A DNA stretch of 64,000 nucleotides from Haemonchus contortus. Its lineage: Eukaryota; Nematoda; Chromadorea; Rhabditida; Trichostrongylidae. Under the pieces are notes generated by a model, which saw only the letters and a list, made by a program, of their open reading frames with translations, searched no databases and was not told the origin of the DNA. Below, in pieces: positions 33,057 through 44,999 of this stretch; the first letter of the stretch is position 1, and each line of letters starts with the position of its first letter. Made by a program: the position numbers and the translations under genes. The stretch is from assembly GCA_000469685.2 (NCBI GenBank), contig LS997567.1:17766422-17830421 (forward strand), read 5' to 3'.

Positions 33057-34250
33057 CAGGGTGGCGAAAAATTACGTGCGCCATAAAAAACGCTCAAACT
33101 TTATCATTTGTATACAAGCATGGAAAAAAATTTCTTCAAACAGCAAACAATGACATTACATAATCGCAACAAGTTTTCAAAAAGCCCGCGTTTTGCTTTG
33201 ATACAGGCTTCAATTCGTCTTTTCGGCGAGAGCGCGGTGTGCCGAAGGTAATCGAAGTCCAAGGGGTATGTGTACGAACGTGCGTCCGAGGATGCGCGCG
33301 ACAAATTGCGCGGCGAAGTCCGTAATGATTCGAACGACTTTGGCGCCTATCATTGGGGCCCAAATTTGGAATAGAGCGGATTAAGAGGATCATCTGACCC
33401 TACTAATCTACACTACTTCGAGTTTGTGCCCCGAAAATTGGCGCCGCAGTCGTACAAATTGTCACGAACTTCGCCGCGCAATTTGCCGGTCGCATCCTCG
33501 GACGCACGTTCGTACCGTCCCCCAAGTCCAAGATGTCCCAAAAAGTGTTCACCGTGGAAGTGGCTAAAACCCTCAGAATCAACGCCAACTTTTTAGTCCT
33601 GTTTTTAAGAACATCCGGAATAGAAGAATTGCCACAAGAAGTTCGTTCCCCAAAAGTTTAATGGTTTGGAGTGGTATCGCATCAGGCAAAACTCAGTTGA
33701 TTTTCACAGACAGAAATGCGAAAATTGTTGCGAGGTTACAAATTGATGCGAAGTTTTATAAAAATAAAATCTTTGAAGAAGCTGTGATATCCTGGAAGCG
33801 AAATCATCCCAACTTCATCTTCCAGCAAGACTGGGCTCTGACCCATGCAGCGAGATCCACCAATCACTTCTTTGAGACCGAGATTATCCCCCATCTAACG
33901 AAGGATCTGTGGCCTTCTGATAGCCCAATTTGAATCCTTTGGACTTCGTTGATCGAGGTAATATGGAAGAGGAACTAAGGAATAGAATCGTGAAAAGTTC
34001 GGTGTCTTTGCGAAAGGAAGTGTGCAAAATCTGGGACAGTTTGAACATCGACTACCTTCGGCGCACCGCGGTTTCGGCGAAGAGACTAATCGAAGCCTGT
34101 ATCAAAGCAGAAGGCGGGCACTTCGAAAACTTGTTGTGATTATGTAATGTCATTGTTTGTTGTTTCAAGGAAATATATTTCTTCCCATGTTGGTATACAA
34201 ATAGTACAGTTTGAGAGTTTTTCATGGCGCACGTAATTTTTCGCCACCCT
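33057..34250 (+). mobile_element. Mariner with ~195 bp inverted ends
   Basis: The left end cagggtggcgaaaaattacg follows TA. The right end (complement) finishes tttttcgccaccct at 34250, next to taaat. The inverted match continues far beyond a normal ~28 bp repeat, to about 33250 and 34055. It therefore includes an inverted copy of the transposase 3' coding end at the left side. A second inverted pair (33248-33370 versus 33415-33540) sits inside. Confidence 0.85.
33661..34139 (+). pseudogene. Mariner transposase, C-terminal half
   Basis: MVWSGIASGKTQLIFTD opens the middle of the catalytic domain. FIFQQDWALTHAARSTNHF carries the second catalytic Asp. LWPSDSPI followed after a frame change by NPLDF carries the third-residue region of the DD34D type. 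LRRTAVSAKRLIEACIKAEG and GHFENLL form the C-terminus. The single frameshift at ~33932 (SPD/LNPLDF) breaks it, and the N-terminal half, including DNA binding and first Asp, has been replaced by inverted repeats. Family enzymes cut and paste DNA at TA. Confidence 0.88.
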
Positions 34251-34614
34251 AAATTTTCTGAGACTGTATGACACCTAAAACCCGGCATCTGTAGTGAAAT
34301 AAACCACAATCGAATACAGTTCTGAAATGAAGTTAGATGCACCGACAATGAGTCCGATATCCTAGCCCAATAATGTAGGTACCAACGATTTCTTCCGATA
34401 TTACTCCGAAATAGTGCTCAACCGGGTACGAATTCGCCTACTCATAGACGTAAGGATAATAGTTACCTAACTGGGCTCAAAATAATCGCCCGGCTGACGC
34501 CAGCGCTCCTACTTTTCGTGTAAAAATAGCCTGCCACCTACGTTTCCTCCGAATATGGTTATGCTCTGATACAGTAGAAAAGGAGGTTAAAATTCTTGGT
34601 TATACACACGTAAA

Positions 34615-34985
34615 CACACAACCGGCACACTTCGTGGGCGCCTCGTCCGACATGATCGAAGTTCTGCTCATCTCATGTGTGTTCATATGGATTGGATCAT
34701 ACCCTCTTTTTCCAACTTGACTGCTGAAATTCGCCGAAATAACGCTCATTTTACGCAAGCTCTGCGAATAAAGTCCTATCCTGCCACCTATCATGAGTGC
34801 TCCAACCCTGTCTTATGTATTCCTATCAAAAATGGACGCTCTGAATCCAAATTAACATTTTCACACAGCCCTGCACTTCGTGGGCGGAGCCTAGTCATAC
34901 CACCTACTATTAGAGTTCCTATCCTGTCTCCTGTTCTCTTAAGGAATTTGAACGCCACCCATACAGCAATCGCCCTATCTGTCTG
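34615..34985 (+). repeat. Dispersed repeat B, copy 2
   Basis: It shares cacttcgtgggcg..., gctcatctcatg.tgtgttca, and two to three subrepeats of the form atcctg(t/c)c...(c/a)aaatttgaacgc with the copies at 49990-50570 and 53930-54356. Confidence 0.65.
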
Positions 34986-36805
34986 CTGTCTGTTTTTAGA
35001 AATTTATCATAACGATAATTAGATTGTATATAAGAATCTTGGCATGAAATGACAATTATCATGGTTGTTAGTAGGAAAATGGGGTCGGCATGAGATGTGC
35101 GATAGAAAGTTCGTTGGACCAGGGAATGTCCGCTGCCCCACAACGACAAAATACATCCCTTCCAATGCCCGCAACTCTTGAATAAATAGACCTCAGTCCT
35201 TTTTTAGCATCTGCGTGGGAGAATAAGTGTGACGAGCGGTGCTTCGATGTGTGCAAGTGTAGGACGAGTTCTAGAGCTCCAAATGTCGTCAACGTGCGGT
35301 CAAGGTCATGGCTAAGGCCACACACGCTGAGATGCTGAAGAACAGATCAGGCAGAAACTCGTGCGGTTGTATGAAGACTGTTGAATTAGGACGATACTGA
35401 CTAGGCCTGAATCAGGACGATATCGACTAGGCCCCTCGTTCCCTGAACGCGGTTCTTCAAGTAGAGAGGCTCCATTAAACTGCACTGGCTCAGAACAATA
35501 GCGAATAGTTATATTACTGGCGCCTGCTCGAGGAAATTGTGAATCAATGGGATGACTGGCAATGCAGCTAGTTTCAGATTTGATAATGGTTTATAATCCT
35601 ATTCTTCACGCCCAAAATCGCTCTGTCCTCACGTTTTGTATAGTGCAACGTGTCATTTGGGTGCATCGCAAAAGGGTCAATGCATAGAAGGTTCAACTGA
35701 CATTCACAGATCATCAGAAGGAATGTCATCGAGAGACTTGAGTAATTAAGCGAAACATGAGCTAAAGTTCTCTAAAGTGTGTTGCTGAGTTGAATGTTAG
35801 AGTGAGTGCAGAGGAGTGCTCGTTGGAGCAGAAAAAGTCTCTGAAAATCACCTGGAAAAGCACAAACACCTGGTTATGGGCAAAATCCCATTTGCAGCGC
35901 GGAACGAGAAATATCGATCCGGTTATCAGTTTCATTAATGGACTCACTCCTAGCGGCAGTATGGCACTATCCATAGTTGGATGAACTTGCATGTAAGAAA
36001 TATTGACCGTTAGCACGTGATGTTTCAATGTTCCCAACTCGATCATATTCAGTCCTAAATTTTAAAGATACCAAACACAGAACTGAGAAGAAATGACTCA
36101 ATAGCAGTTAACTGGTATGTCCAAACCTTCATTACTAGTGCTGAGAATGGCGACTTCTGCAGGAAAAGAGTTTGGCTTCAAAGTCACAAATCCTTGCATA
36201 ACTCTGGTATCCACGTCGTACCACGATGTACTTCTACAAAGACAATTAGAAGCCAAAATTTCGAAAACTGAACTCGACATAGCAGTAGCTGCGCAGAGAA
36301 GGAAGCAATAAATTTTTCCGCTAACACGTTGCTAGGATAACGAAACGATAACGGATAACGAGAAAGAACATGCTCTTGAGAGCCATAAAAAACCTAAATT
36401 CTTCAGCTGTATACTGCTCGAAGTGCTACGAACAGAACTGCTCTCCAGATCTGCTATTGCTGCTCTGAAACCAGTTCAATTCTTCTTCTGCAGCTTTATC
36501 GACATTTCCTTAGAAAGCGGTTGGAACAATCCTTTGATCAAATCTGTTATTGATATTCCATATAAATATGTCATACCAAGGATATCCTCACCTTTACAAC
36601 GGCATAGGACCCATTAACAAGCCAACAAAGTTGCAAACTGGCTTTCATAAGTGTTGTGAGTGTGACTGAATTCTGAACAAACCGTACCTTGTACATCACT
36701 AACGTTCGGTAAGGCGCTACTATGTACTTGTAACGGCTTCTCCTCGGTACAATAGTACAGTACAATAGTATGCATGGAGTACTGAAGAAATGGTATTGAC
36801 GAAGT
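34986..36805. other. No recognisable feature
   Basis: Frames up to 94 codons, none recognisable. No obvious repeats. Confidence 0.45.
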
Positions 36806-36907
36806 AAGATCATAATATAGATACTTTTCCAAAATTTGTCTGCTTATTAGCTTTCTATCTGTTTTTATGGATGTGATATCTGTGTCTTATAATTTTAGCC
36901 CAACCTG
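36806..36907. mobile_element. 102 bp end of a mariner within the left arm
   Basis: Complement of the first 102 bp of the mariner at 44898-46149. It ends in gcccaacctg, the mariner terminal sequence. The arm breakpoint at 36806 lies inside the mariner. Confidence 0.8.
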
Positions 36908-38664
36908 CACATCACTAAGGAGAGCGCAGTGTCACACATTTGCTTTATTTCTTATAGATCGGGTGCACTAGATATAGTAAAAGGATATACACAACGTAGG
37001 AACATAAGAGCGGTTCCTTATGCCGTTTCATTGGTATTCCTCATTTCCGCAGAAAAATTCATTACAGTAGAAAGTTTTTGTTATTTGCTCGTTGGCTAAA
37101 GGGTTTCTAACACTTAATTTCATTATCACTAATACGAACAATACTTTGTTCGCCTTCATCGAAACAACTCAGTGACATTTGCATCGTACACTTTTCTACT
37201 TGAAATTAATGTAATTCACAACATAGGTTGATATATGCCACCTTGTCTATCGAACATTTTTCTTCATTGACCTTACAGGGTCTAGATTCGTAGGAAAATG
37301 ATTGGAGTGCATCACAACAACCAGACAACTACCCTCTCGCCCACCTCCAACCTCCATTTTTTTCCTTGAATTCATGTCAACTGTGTCATTCCATCACTGA
37401 GGGTTGTCTCGTTCCAGGGTTTCCGGAGCTGGATGGGATTTGAGCCACCTGAGCCACACAGTGCGCTCCTATTCTGCGGGGAGGAGATAATTAGCCAACT
37501 GGAAACGGTTTTGAAATGTACGAGGGTAAGGAAAATGAGAAACGAACTACGCTCTTTCTGTGCTCGGCCGAAAGCTGCAATTGCCTTCATGCGGCAAGTG
37601 TTCGGCATGGTAACTCATCGGGAAGCATGTGTTCGGGTAACTAGCTATTGCATGAAAATCGATTTCAGAAAAAATAGGCCCTGCTGTCCCTCCGCCCTCT
37701 CTTCTTGCTGTTGAAACCTACTGTCGAAATAACATGACCAGCTTCGAGAGTTCTCGAGCCTTAATCAGAGCTTAGCAAGCGACTCGCGGTTGTGAAGTAT
37801 CAAGGAGAGTAATATAGGTAGAACTCATTTTTCTGAACGTGAGTAGAATTAATACAGCAGCGTTCACCTATTGTTAGAACGCTATCAAACTTCAAAGCCA
37901 TACCAGGTTGGGTGAACCCAGGAGTGTTAAAGTCTGTATCTTTTGAGTATGAGCATTTTCACTGGCAGCATGTGTAGAAAAACAGATATCGTAGGTCGTC
38001 AATTACGTCATCAAACTTGCGGAGACAATAAAGCAACGTCTTTTATGTCACGTACGAAAATAAGGAAATATACTTCTTGATACATTTGGGGATTTATAGG
38101 GATACTTGCCAATGCTCGCTTTTCGTCGAAAGCTTATTGGTTTGGGTACGTAAGAAATCGAATTGGATCTAGCGGTAAAGCACTCGAGTGAACTCCAGCT
38201 TCAACAATCATCGTGCTTTTGCATCAACATTGAGTTGCGACTACGATGTGTTAGAAGCATTTCATTGACAGTAGAGTTAATATACAGAACAATTATCTTT
38301 ATTTATATTATTGCTTGCAGCCTTAACACCAGAGTGGAGTCAGGAAAACGTCTAACAAGCTCTTACACGGCTCATGGACCAAACTAGGGTGCGTGGCATG
38401 GAAAACCGTTAGAGTTAACATCACTAGTATCATTCAAGAGGCGCTTCTATCTTTTACGGACTTGAAAACCACTCGTGGAGGGTTAGATCCATTCATAGGA
38501 AAGAATAGAATAGAATATGTTGATGCCAGAATGACAGAATGAGTTGACGAATGATCGAAGGATGTCACCCATCGAAGTTTCTTGAGCACCCAAGTGTTAA
38601 AAAAAATCACAGCAGTCTCAGTCGCAGCGGCGAGACTTGGCAAAACAATTGCGGTCTCTTGGGG
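36806..38664. repeat. Left arm of long inverted duplication, outer part
   Basis: The complement is almost identical to 43116-44999. The outer boundary is sharp: aagatcataatatagatac (36806) pairs with gtatctatattatgatctt (ending 44999), after which the sequences are unrelated. Differences are scattered single bases plus one 25-26 bp tandem duplication present only in the right arm (44590-44635). Mirrored frames (for example 37372-37608 and 44172-44408) reflect the duplication, not genes. Confidence 0.95.
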
Positions 38665-40366
38665 AAGTTTCTCAGTTAGATAGTCACAATGTCATGTACG
38701 TGATGTTCATGTAGAGGTTGATGCAACTTGGAATGCATTCGAAAAGGCTAAATGGGATATTTACTCTGACCTGTTCAACAGCCTTGTTCACGGGCTCACC
38801 TCGCTTTTTGGTAAAATCAATGAGTTGTCCTTTGTCTGGCTCGTTTGATTCTGATCCTATCTTATATTCTGATTTGAGGTGTGGCGCGCTATACTGCCTT
38901 TGTGGAATGGAACCCTGGTTCGCGTGGAGTTGTTCTAACTCACTTGAAAGTCAATCATGATTTGTAATCAGACCTTGACTCTCACGCGGTTCTTATCGAA
39001 CCGTTAAGTACCTATTCAGTAGGAAAGCAGTCGGACTTTGTTGTTGTGTAGGAAAGGAGGTTCTGACAATATTAGCAGTTATTGCCCGATCTTCCTAATT
39101 ATTGCCATGTATGGGCTCTTTACGCAGGTCACCCCAGTTGCAAATGGCAGAATAACGGATGAAGAAGAGCCACAGGAGCAACAAGGGTTCCGATGAGTGT
39201 TCAGTGCGATCGACATTATCTACGCAACTATAATATTCACTGAAGTGTCGCGAGAGTAGAGGTTGTCGTCATGTTTCACGATCATCATCGACTTTGAGAA
39301 GGCATTTTTTTGCCGCTGAGCGAAAGCGATCAGCTGAGCCTTTAGCGCCATAAAGTTCTTATCCAGTTCTAGCAATGCAACCAATGCAACTGGAATGTTC
39401 TACGAAGAATCTTACAGTCACCGTGAATAAGCGTTTCAGAGAGCTCTTCGAAGCCATCTTGGCATTCAGCACGGCTCTCGAAAACATCATACATCAGTTT
39501 AGTTTTCATGATGTGGGCCCAAAATTCGACGGGCAATTAAATCAGCTCGAATTTGCAAACATAATAGCCTTAAAACCCAGACTATCATGCTAGCAAAGCG
39601 AATAGTATGTAGTTGAAGTTGGTAGCGCTCAGCGAGAGTTCGTTTCGTGACTGATCCAAACTAAAGAGGTAGTCAGGGGATTTGGACCCGCCCGCTTCCT
39701 CTCTACACATCTCTGAAGCCTATTGCAGTTACTTCTGGCTGGGTAGGTCAACCTATGAAAAAAATGTATCCAACAGCGAGTGTTGTAGGGATCATATTTA
39801 CTGAAAAAGTCAGGGCCCTCCGTTAAGTACCCCTCCTCAGCCGTCACCAGACACATTGTGGGGAGAAACACTCTGAATCTGACAACAATCGATTCGTGTA
39901 CTTACTCCAAAAAATCCTATAACACGACTTTTGTTCGGATTTGGACTCTGCCACGCGGAATCGATGAAATGGAGAGTTAGGTGATCCGGACAACTCCTAC
40001 AAATTTACCATAATTATCGTAGGAGAAGTGCTCACCAGTGTTACTCCCATCAATGGAGCGAGTATGCTCACTTCACATTCGCTCGCGGGGAAATCAAGTG
40101 AAGCTTTGTTCTTGTAACCTCAGGAGAACAATTGGTAAAAGAGTTAGGAGGTAATAAATTAACGACTATACCTCATATACTCCCTTATTTCGCGTGGAGT
40201 CATTTATCTTGTGTGAAGTTTCGGGGAAAGAGTTAAGCTAATAATCGACACCTTGATCTTTATAGAAGTTTGTCTTGCTGCATAACAAATCGCGTCAAGT
40301 ATATTTTTGCGATGGTAACCAAGCTGCGTCAAACAATAACGAGCGCAGTTGAATAAGAGAAGAGAG
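38665..40366. other. 1.7 kb segment present only in the left arm
   Basis: The right arm passes directly from 43116 to 43114 at the equivalent point, so this block was inserted in the left arm or deleted from the right. The junction lies in a short G-run (ttgggg / atggggg). It contains the RTE fragment listed next; the rest is unrecognised. Confidence 0.85.
39050..39595 (+). pseudogene. Degenerate RTE reverse transcriptase fragment
   Basis: The plus strand reads NISSYCPIFLIIAMYGLFTQ, then EEPQEQQGFR, AIDIIYA, TEVSRE, then TIIIDFEKAFF (motif A). After degenerate sequence it shows ALENIIHQF, KFDGQLNQLEFANIIALKP, where motif C FADD has decayed to FANI. The order matches RTE polymerases such as that at 24350-24860, but the subfamily differs. 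Extensive frameshifts mark it as older. Confidence 0.75.
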
Positions 40367-40553
40367 AGCGGAGTTTGGTTATAATCAGTATTCTTTGTTC
40401 AGATCCGAGCACGCCTCCTTCTATTAAGCAACAAGAGGTTGAGAGCCGTGTAACGGAAACCTTGGATTGTTCAAGAGTTGAGTGCCTACTCGTGGAGGTG
40501 TATCGTATAGTGCTTCCATCCGAAGGTCATTGGTCACTGTCCTTGCCAATAGT
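40367..40553. repeat. Left arm of long inverted duplication, inner part
   Basis: Inverted copy of 42928-43114. The minus strand here encodes LARTVTNDLRMEAL, YDTPPRVGTQ and LLNNPRFPLH, which is also the C-terminus of the LINE ORF in the right arm. Confidence 0.95.
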
Positions 40554-43058
40554 GACTGCTTGCGCACTGCAGGTTTTTCGAATATATTCATACGTAGAAG
40601 TATGATTGCGGCAGCGCAGCGCAGAGCGAAAGAAAAATGCAGGGCTCGTAACAAGCAATTAGGTGACGCATTTGGTTGATTCACTGCGGCGAAATCAGAG
40701 GTGTCGACGAGCTCCTCAAAACACTGTGGGCGGGGAACGCCTGAGTCGCCACGGTCCCTTAGGTATACGATGTTTCCGTTTTAATGCAAGGAGTTTGGGT
40801 AACAAGATACACCATCTTCAATTCTGCTCAGACGGGCATGGCCCAGACCTTGTTTTTATCAGTGAAACATGGCTATCATCGGAAATACCAGTTCTGAACT
40901 TCTTGGAAAGCGACCCTACATCATGTTCAGTCTTGATCGTAAAGGTAAAAGGACGTGGAGTCTGTTGTATAGCTAGGAATTTTTTCACCCTTGCTACTGT
41001 TACCACCCCGAGCCTTCTCAACTCTGAGCTTTTCTGCCGTGATCGTTTTGATAGGTTCTCCATTGCGATATTTAGGGTCTCACTGATCTATCGACCACCG
41101 AACTGTTCTTCAAGAGATAACAGTATTTATTGATGCTTTGTGGTTTTAACAAGCACTCAATTGTTTCGGGATACCTCAACACTGAGATTGATTGGAAGAG
41201 AGACAGAACTAAGAATTCGACGGCTGAAGGTTTCTGGAACTCTTCCATTGCTGTGGCTCAGTTCAACATGTAAAAATGCTTACACGAGTTTACTCTGGAC
41301 ATAATACTATCAAATACTCCAAACGCCATGGTGATTCCGGCTTTTGCAGCGTGCGACCACGGTACAATGGCATTTGAAGTCCTTATTCTTTCTCCAGGCA
41401 CACTCCCGCTGCCGAATTTTCTCAAAGCAGATTACTCTGCGTTGTCAAATTATTTTCGTTTATTGATTGTTGGGGCACTTTTGATCATCTGATTTCTACT
41501 AACGACATTTACGAAAGGTTTTGTCGCATTGTCTGCAGGTTTAGCTAAGTATGTACCTTTCTACTCCACGACGGTGCCAGTAACACTATGTCCAAAACAC
41601 GTCAATAATTTATCAGCTGAAAAATCTCTGCTCCATATGGCATGTTTCGAGATTATCCTCTACTGACTTTTCAGTTCACAAAAGTTTGCCAGGAGCTTGA
41701 TCATCATCTGAAGGGGGACTTGACCTATAACGTAAAAGAGCTACTGATAGCTTTCAGAAGAGAGCTCTACCTGCATTAATCAAGTACAAGATTAAATCAC
41801 GCAGATACATACCTTTATTTCAAGATGAAAACGGCGAAAGGTTTTTGACTGATCCTAAAAAACAGAAGCCCTTGCGCAATTCTTTTCTTTTGTTTTGCCC
41901 CAAGATCGGGCGCTATCTCTGCAGTAGCTCCTATGCGCTGTGCGCGCTAGAGTTCTACCACTAAGTGTGTGATAACTTCCCAAAAAGAGCGTAGAGTATC
42001 GAGATAGTTGAACTGCTTTACTTCAGCACCTTTTGACGGTATTCCTCCAATTGTTTACAAGAACTGCGCTACTTCGCTGAGCGAACCTGTCTGTATGATA
42101 GTTAACGCATCGCTAATGTATAGTGTGGCCCTTCCTGCTGGAAGGAGCCCGTCATTATAGCTCTACAGCCAAAATAACTGAACCAAAACTATTCTTTTCT
42201 TTTCGTCCTATGAGTGCGAAATTGTTTACAAGAACCGCCAACTGCGAAAGCCCTGGAAAAATATTACGCGATAAAAATGTATCGCATCCAATGAGAAACA
42301 ACTTTATACCCGTAGAACTAAACGGTTTCAGTAGCAGTGCTTCCACAGTTACACTTATAGCAGGCTGCGTATTCGGTTGGAACCTTGCTATGAACGAAGG
42401 GAGGGTGTAGGTATTATCTACTTCGATTTGGCAAAGGCTTTTGTTAAAGTGAGTCATGAAAAGCTTCTTCTCAAACTTCAACAGTTTGGGATTGAGTGCT
42501 ACGTTCTTAGCTGGATTCAGTTTCACTTGGAAGACTGGCATATGTTCGTCAGGGTGGGTAACAGTTTTTCACAAAGGTCTCCCTGCTCCACCGCTGTCCC
42601 TCGAGGTTGAGTGTTGTCTCCCTCGTTATTTGTAGCGTACATATACGATTTACCTTCATATCTCTATACTCACCCTTTGATCAAAATGTTTGCCGATGAC
42701 ATTAAAATATATGGCGTTTACAGCAATCATGATCATAGTCAGGTCTACCAAGCTATAACCCAATCTGTTCGCATCATGAAGGATTGGGCCACTGCTACTG
42801 GGGAATACATTACGAAAACATCTGTACTTCATATAGGTGATGCCATAATAGGACCATAGTCGGAACATTCCACTAAGTACTTCATATGATGTTCGCGACC
42901 TTGGGTTTCTTATCAATTACAACTTGGACTATTGGCAAGGACAGTGACCAATGACCTTCGGATGGAAGCACTATACAATACACCTCCACGAGTAGGCACT
43001 CAACTCTTTAACAATCCAAGATTTCCGTTGCACGGTTCTCAACCTCTTGTTGCTTAAT
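40554..43058 (+). mobile_element. CR1-like LINE at the centre of the inverted duplication
   Basis: Plus-strand element with endonuclease (40690-41135) and reverse transcriptase (42400-42860), ending at a stop near 43056 within the right arm. The 5' start is unclear. The unique centre is 40554-42927. Its last ~130 coding bases are duplicated in inverted form at 40424-40553. Confidence 0.85.
40690..43058 (+). pseudogene. LINE ORF2: endonuclease and reverse transcriptase
   Basis: Endonuclease: CFRFNARSLGNKIHHLQ, GPDLVFISETWLSS (catalytic Glu), GRGVCCIAR and LIYRPPNCSSRD. The domain then breaks up. Reverse transcriptase: GIIYFDLAKAFVKVSHEKLL (motif A; the second Asp of KAFD is Val), AVPRG then a stop then VLSPSLF (motif B), KMFADDIKIYG (motif C intact, 42690), and a C-terminus ending PLHGSQPLVA. 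Many stops and frameshifts occur between 41140 and 42370. CR1/jockey-group placement is from the motif wording, and this lineage differs from the LINE at 19447. Confidence 0.85.
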
Positions 43059-44999
43059 AGAAGGAGGCGTGCTCGGATCTGAATAAGGAATACCGATTAT
43101 AACCAAACTCCGCTACCCCCATGAGACCGCAATTGTTTTGCCAAGTCTCGCCGCTGCGACTGAGACTGCTGTGATTTTTTTAAGACTTGGGTGCTCAAGA
43201 AACTTCGATGGGTGACATCCTTCAATCATTCGTCAACTCATTCTGTCATTCTGGCATCAACATATTCTATTCTATTCTTTCCTATGAATGGATCTAACCC
43301 TCCACGAGTGGTTTTCAAGTCCGTAAAAGATAGAAGCGCCTCTTGAATGATACTAGTGATGTTAACTCTAACGGTTTTCCATGCCACGCACCCTAGTTTG
43401 GTCCATGAGCCGTGTAAGAGCTTGTTAGACGTTTTCCTGACTCCACTCTGGTGTTAAGGCTGCAAGCAATAATGAAAATAAAGATAATTGTTCTGTATAT
43501 TAACTCTACTGCCAGTGAAATGCTTCTAACACATCGTAGTCGCAACTCAATGTTGATGCAAAAGCACGATGATTGTTGAAGCTGGAGTTCACTTGAGTGC
43601 TTTACCGCTAGATCCAATTCGATTTCTTACGTACCCAAACCAATAAGCTTTCGACGAAAAGCGAGCATTGGCAAGTATCCCTATAAATCCCCAAATGTAT
43701 CAAGAAGTATATTTCCTTATTTTCGTACGTGACATAAAAGACGTTGCTTTATTGTCTCCGCAAGTCTGATGACGTAATTGACGACCTACGATATCTGTTT
43801 TTCTACACATGCTGCCAGTGAAAATGCTCATACTCAAAAGATACAGACTTTAACACTCCTGGGTTCACCCAACCTGGTATGGCTTTGAAGTTTGATAGCG
43901 TTCTAACAATAGGTGAACGCTGCTGTATTAATTCTACTCACGTTCAGAAAAATGAGTTCTACCTATATTACTCTCCTTGATACTTCACAACCGCGAGTCG
44001 CTTGCTAAGCTCTGATTAAGGCTCGAGAACTCTCGAAGCTGGTCATGTTATTTCGACAGTAGGTTTCAACAGCAAGAAGAGAGGGCGGAGGGACAGCAGG
44101 GCCTATTTTTTCTGAAATCGATTTTCATGCAATAGCTAGTTACCCGAACACATGCTTCCCGATGAGTTACCATGCCGAACACTTGCCGCATGAAGGCAAT
44201 TGCAGCTTTCGGCCGAGCACAGAAAGAGCGTAGTTCGTTTCTCATTTTCCTTACCCTCGTACATTTCAAAACCGTTTCCAGTTGGCTAATTATCTCCTCC
44301 CCGCAGAATAGGAGCGCACTGTGTGGCTCAGGTGGCTCAAATCCCATCCAGCTCCGGAAACCCTGGAACGAGACAACCCTCAGTGATGGAATGACACAGT
44401 TGACATGAATTCAAGGAAAAAAATGGAGGTTGGAGGTGGGCGAGAGGGTAGTTGTCTGGTTGTTGTGATGCACTCCAATCATTTTTCTACGAATCTAGAC
44501 CCTGTAAGGTCAATGAAGAAAAATGTTCGATAGACAAGGTGGCATATATCAACCTATGTTGTGAATTACATTAATTTCAAGTAGAAAAGTGTACGTCAAT
44601 TTCAAGTAGAAAAGTGTACGATGTAAATGTCATTGAGTTGTGTCGATGAAGGCGAACAAAGTATTGTTCGTATTAGTGATAATGAAATTAAGTGTTAGAA
44701 ACCCTTTAGCCAACGAGCAAATAACAAAAACTTTCTACTGTAATGAATTTTTCTGCGGAAATGAGGAATACCAATGAAACGGCATAAGGAACCGCTCTTA
44801 TGTTCCTACGTTGTGTATATCCTTTTACTATATCTAGTGCACCCGATCTATAAGAAATAAAGCAAATGTGTGACACTGCGCTCTCCTTAGTGATGTGCAG
44901 GTTGGGCTAAAATTATAAGACACAGATATCACATCCATAAAAACAGATAGAAAGCTAATAAGCAGACAAATTTTAGAAAAGTATCTATATTATGATCTT
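42928..44999. repeat. Right arm of long inverted duplication
   Basis: Continuous 2.07 kb arm: 42928-43114 pairs with 40367-40553, and 43116-44999 pairs with 36806-38664. It includes the LINE C-terminus, ~1.8 kb of unrecognised flank and the first 102 bp of a mariner. Confidence 0.95.

Noticed and set aside
37372..44408. Mirrored frames of 74-93 codons as a conserved gene pair
   Set aside because: Both members come from the two arms of one inverted duplication, so identity is not evidence of selection.
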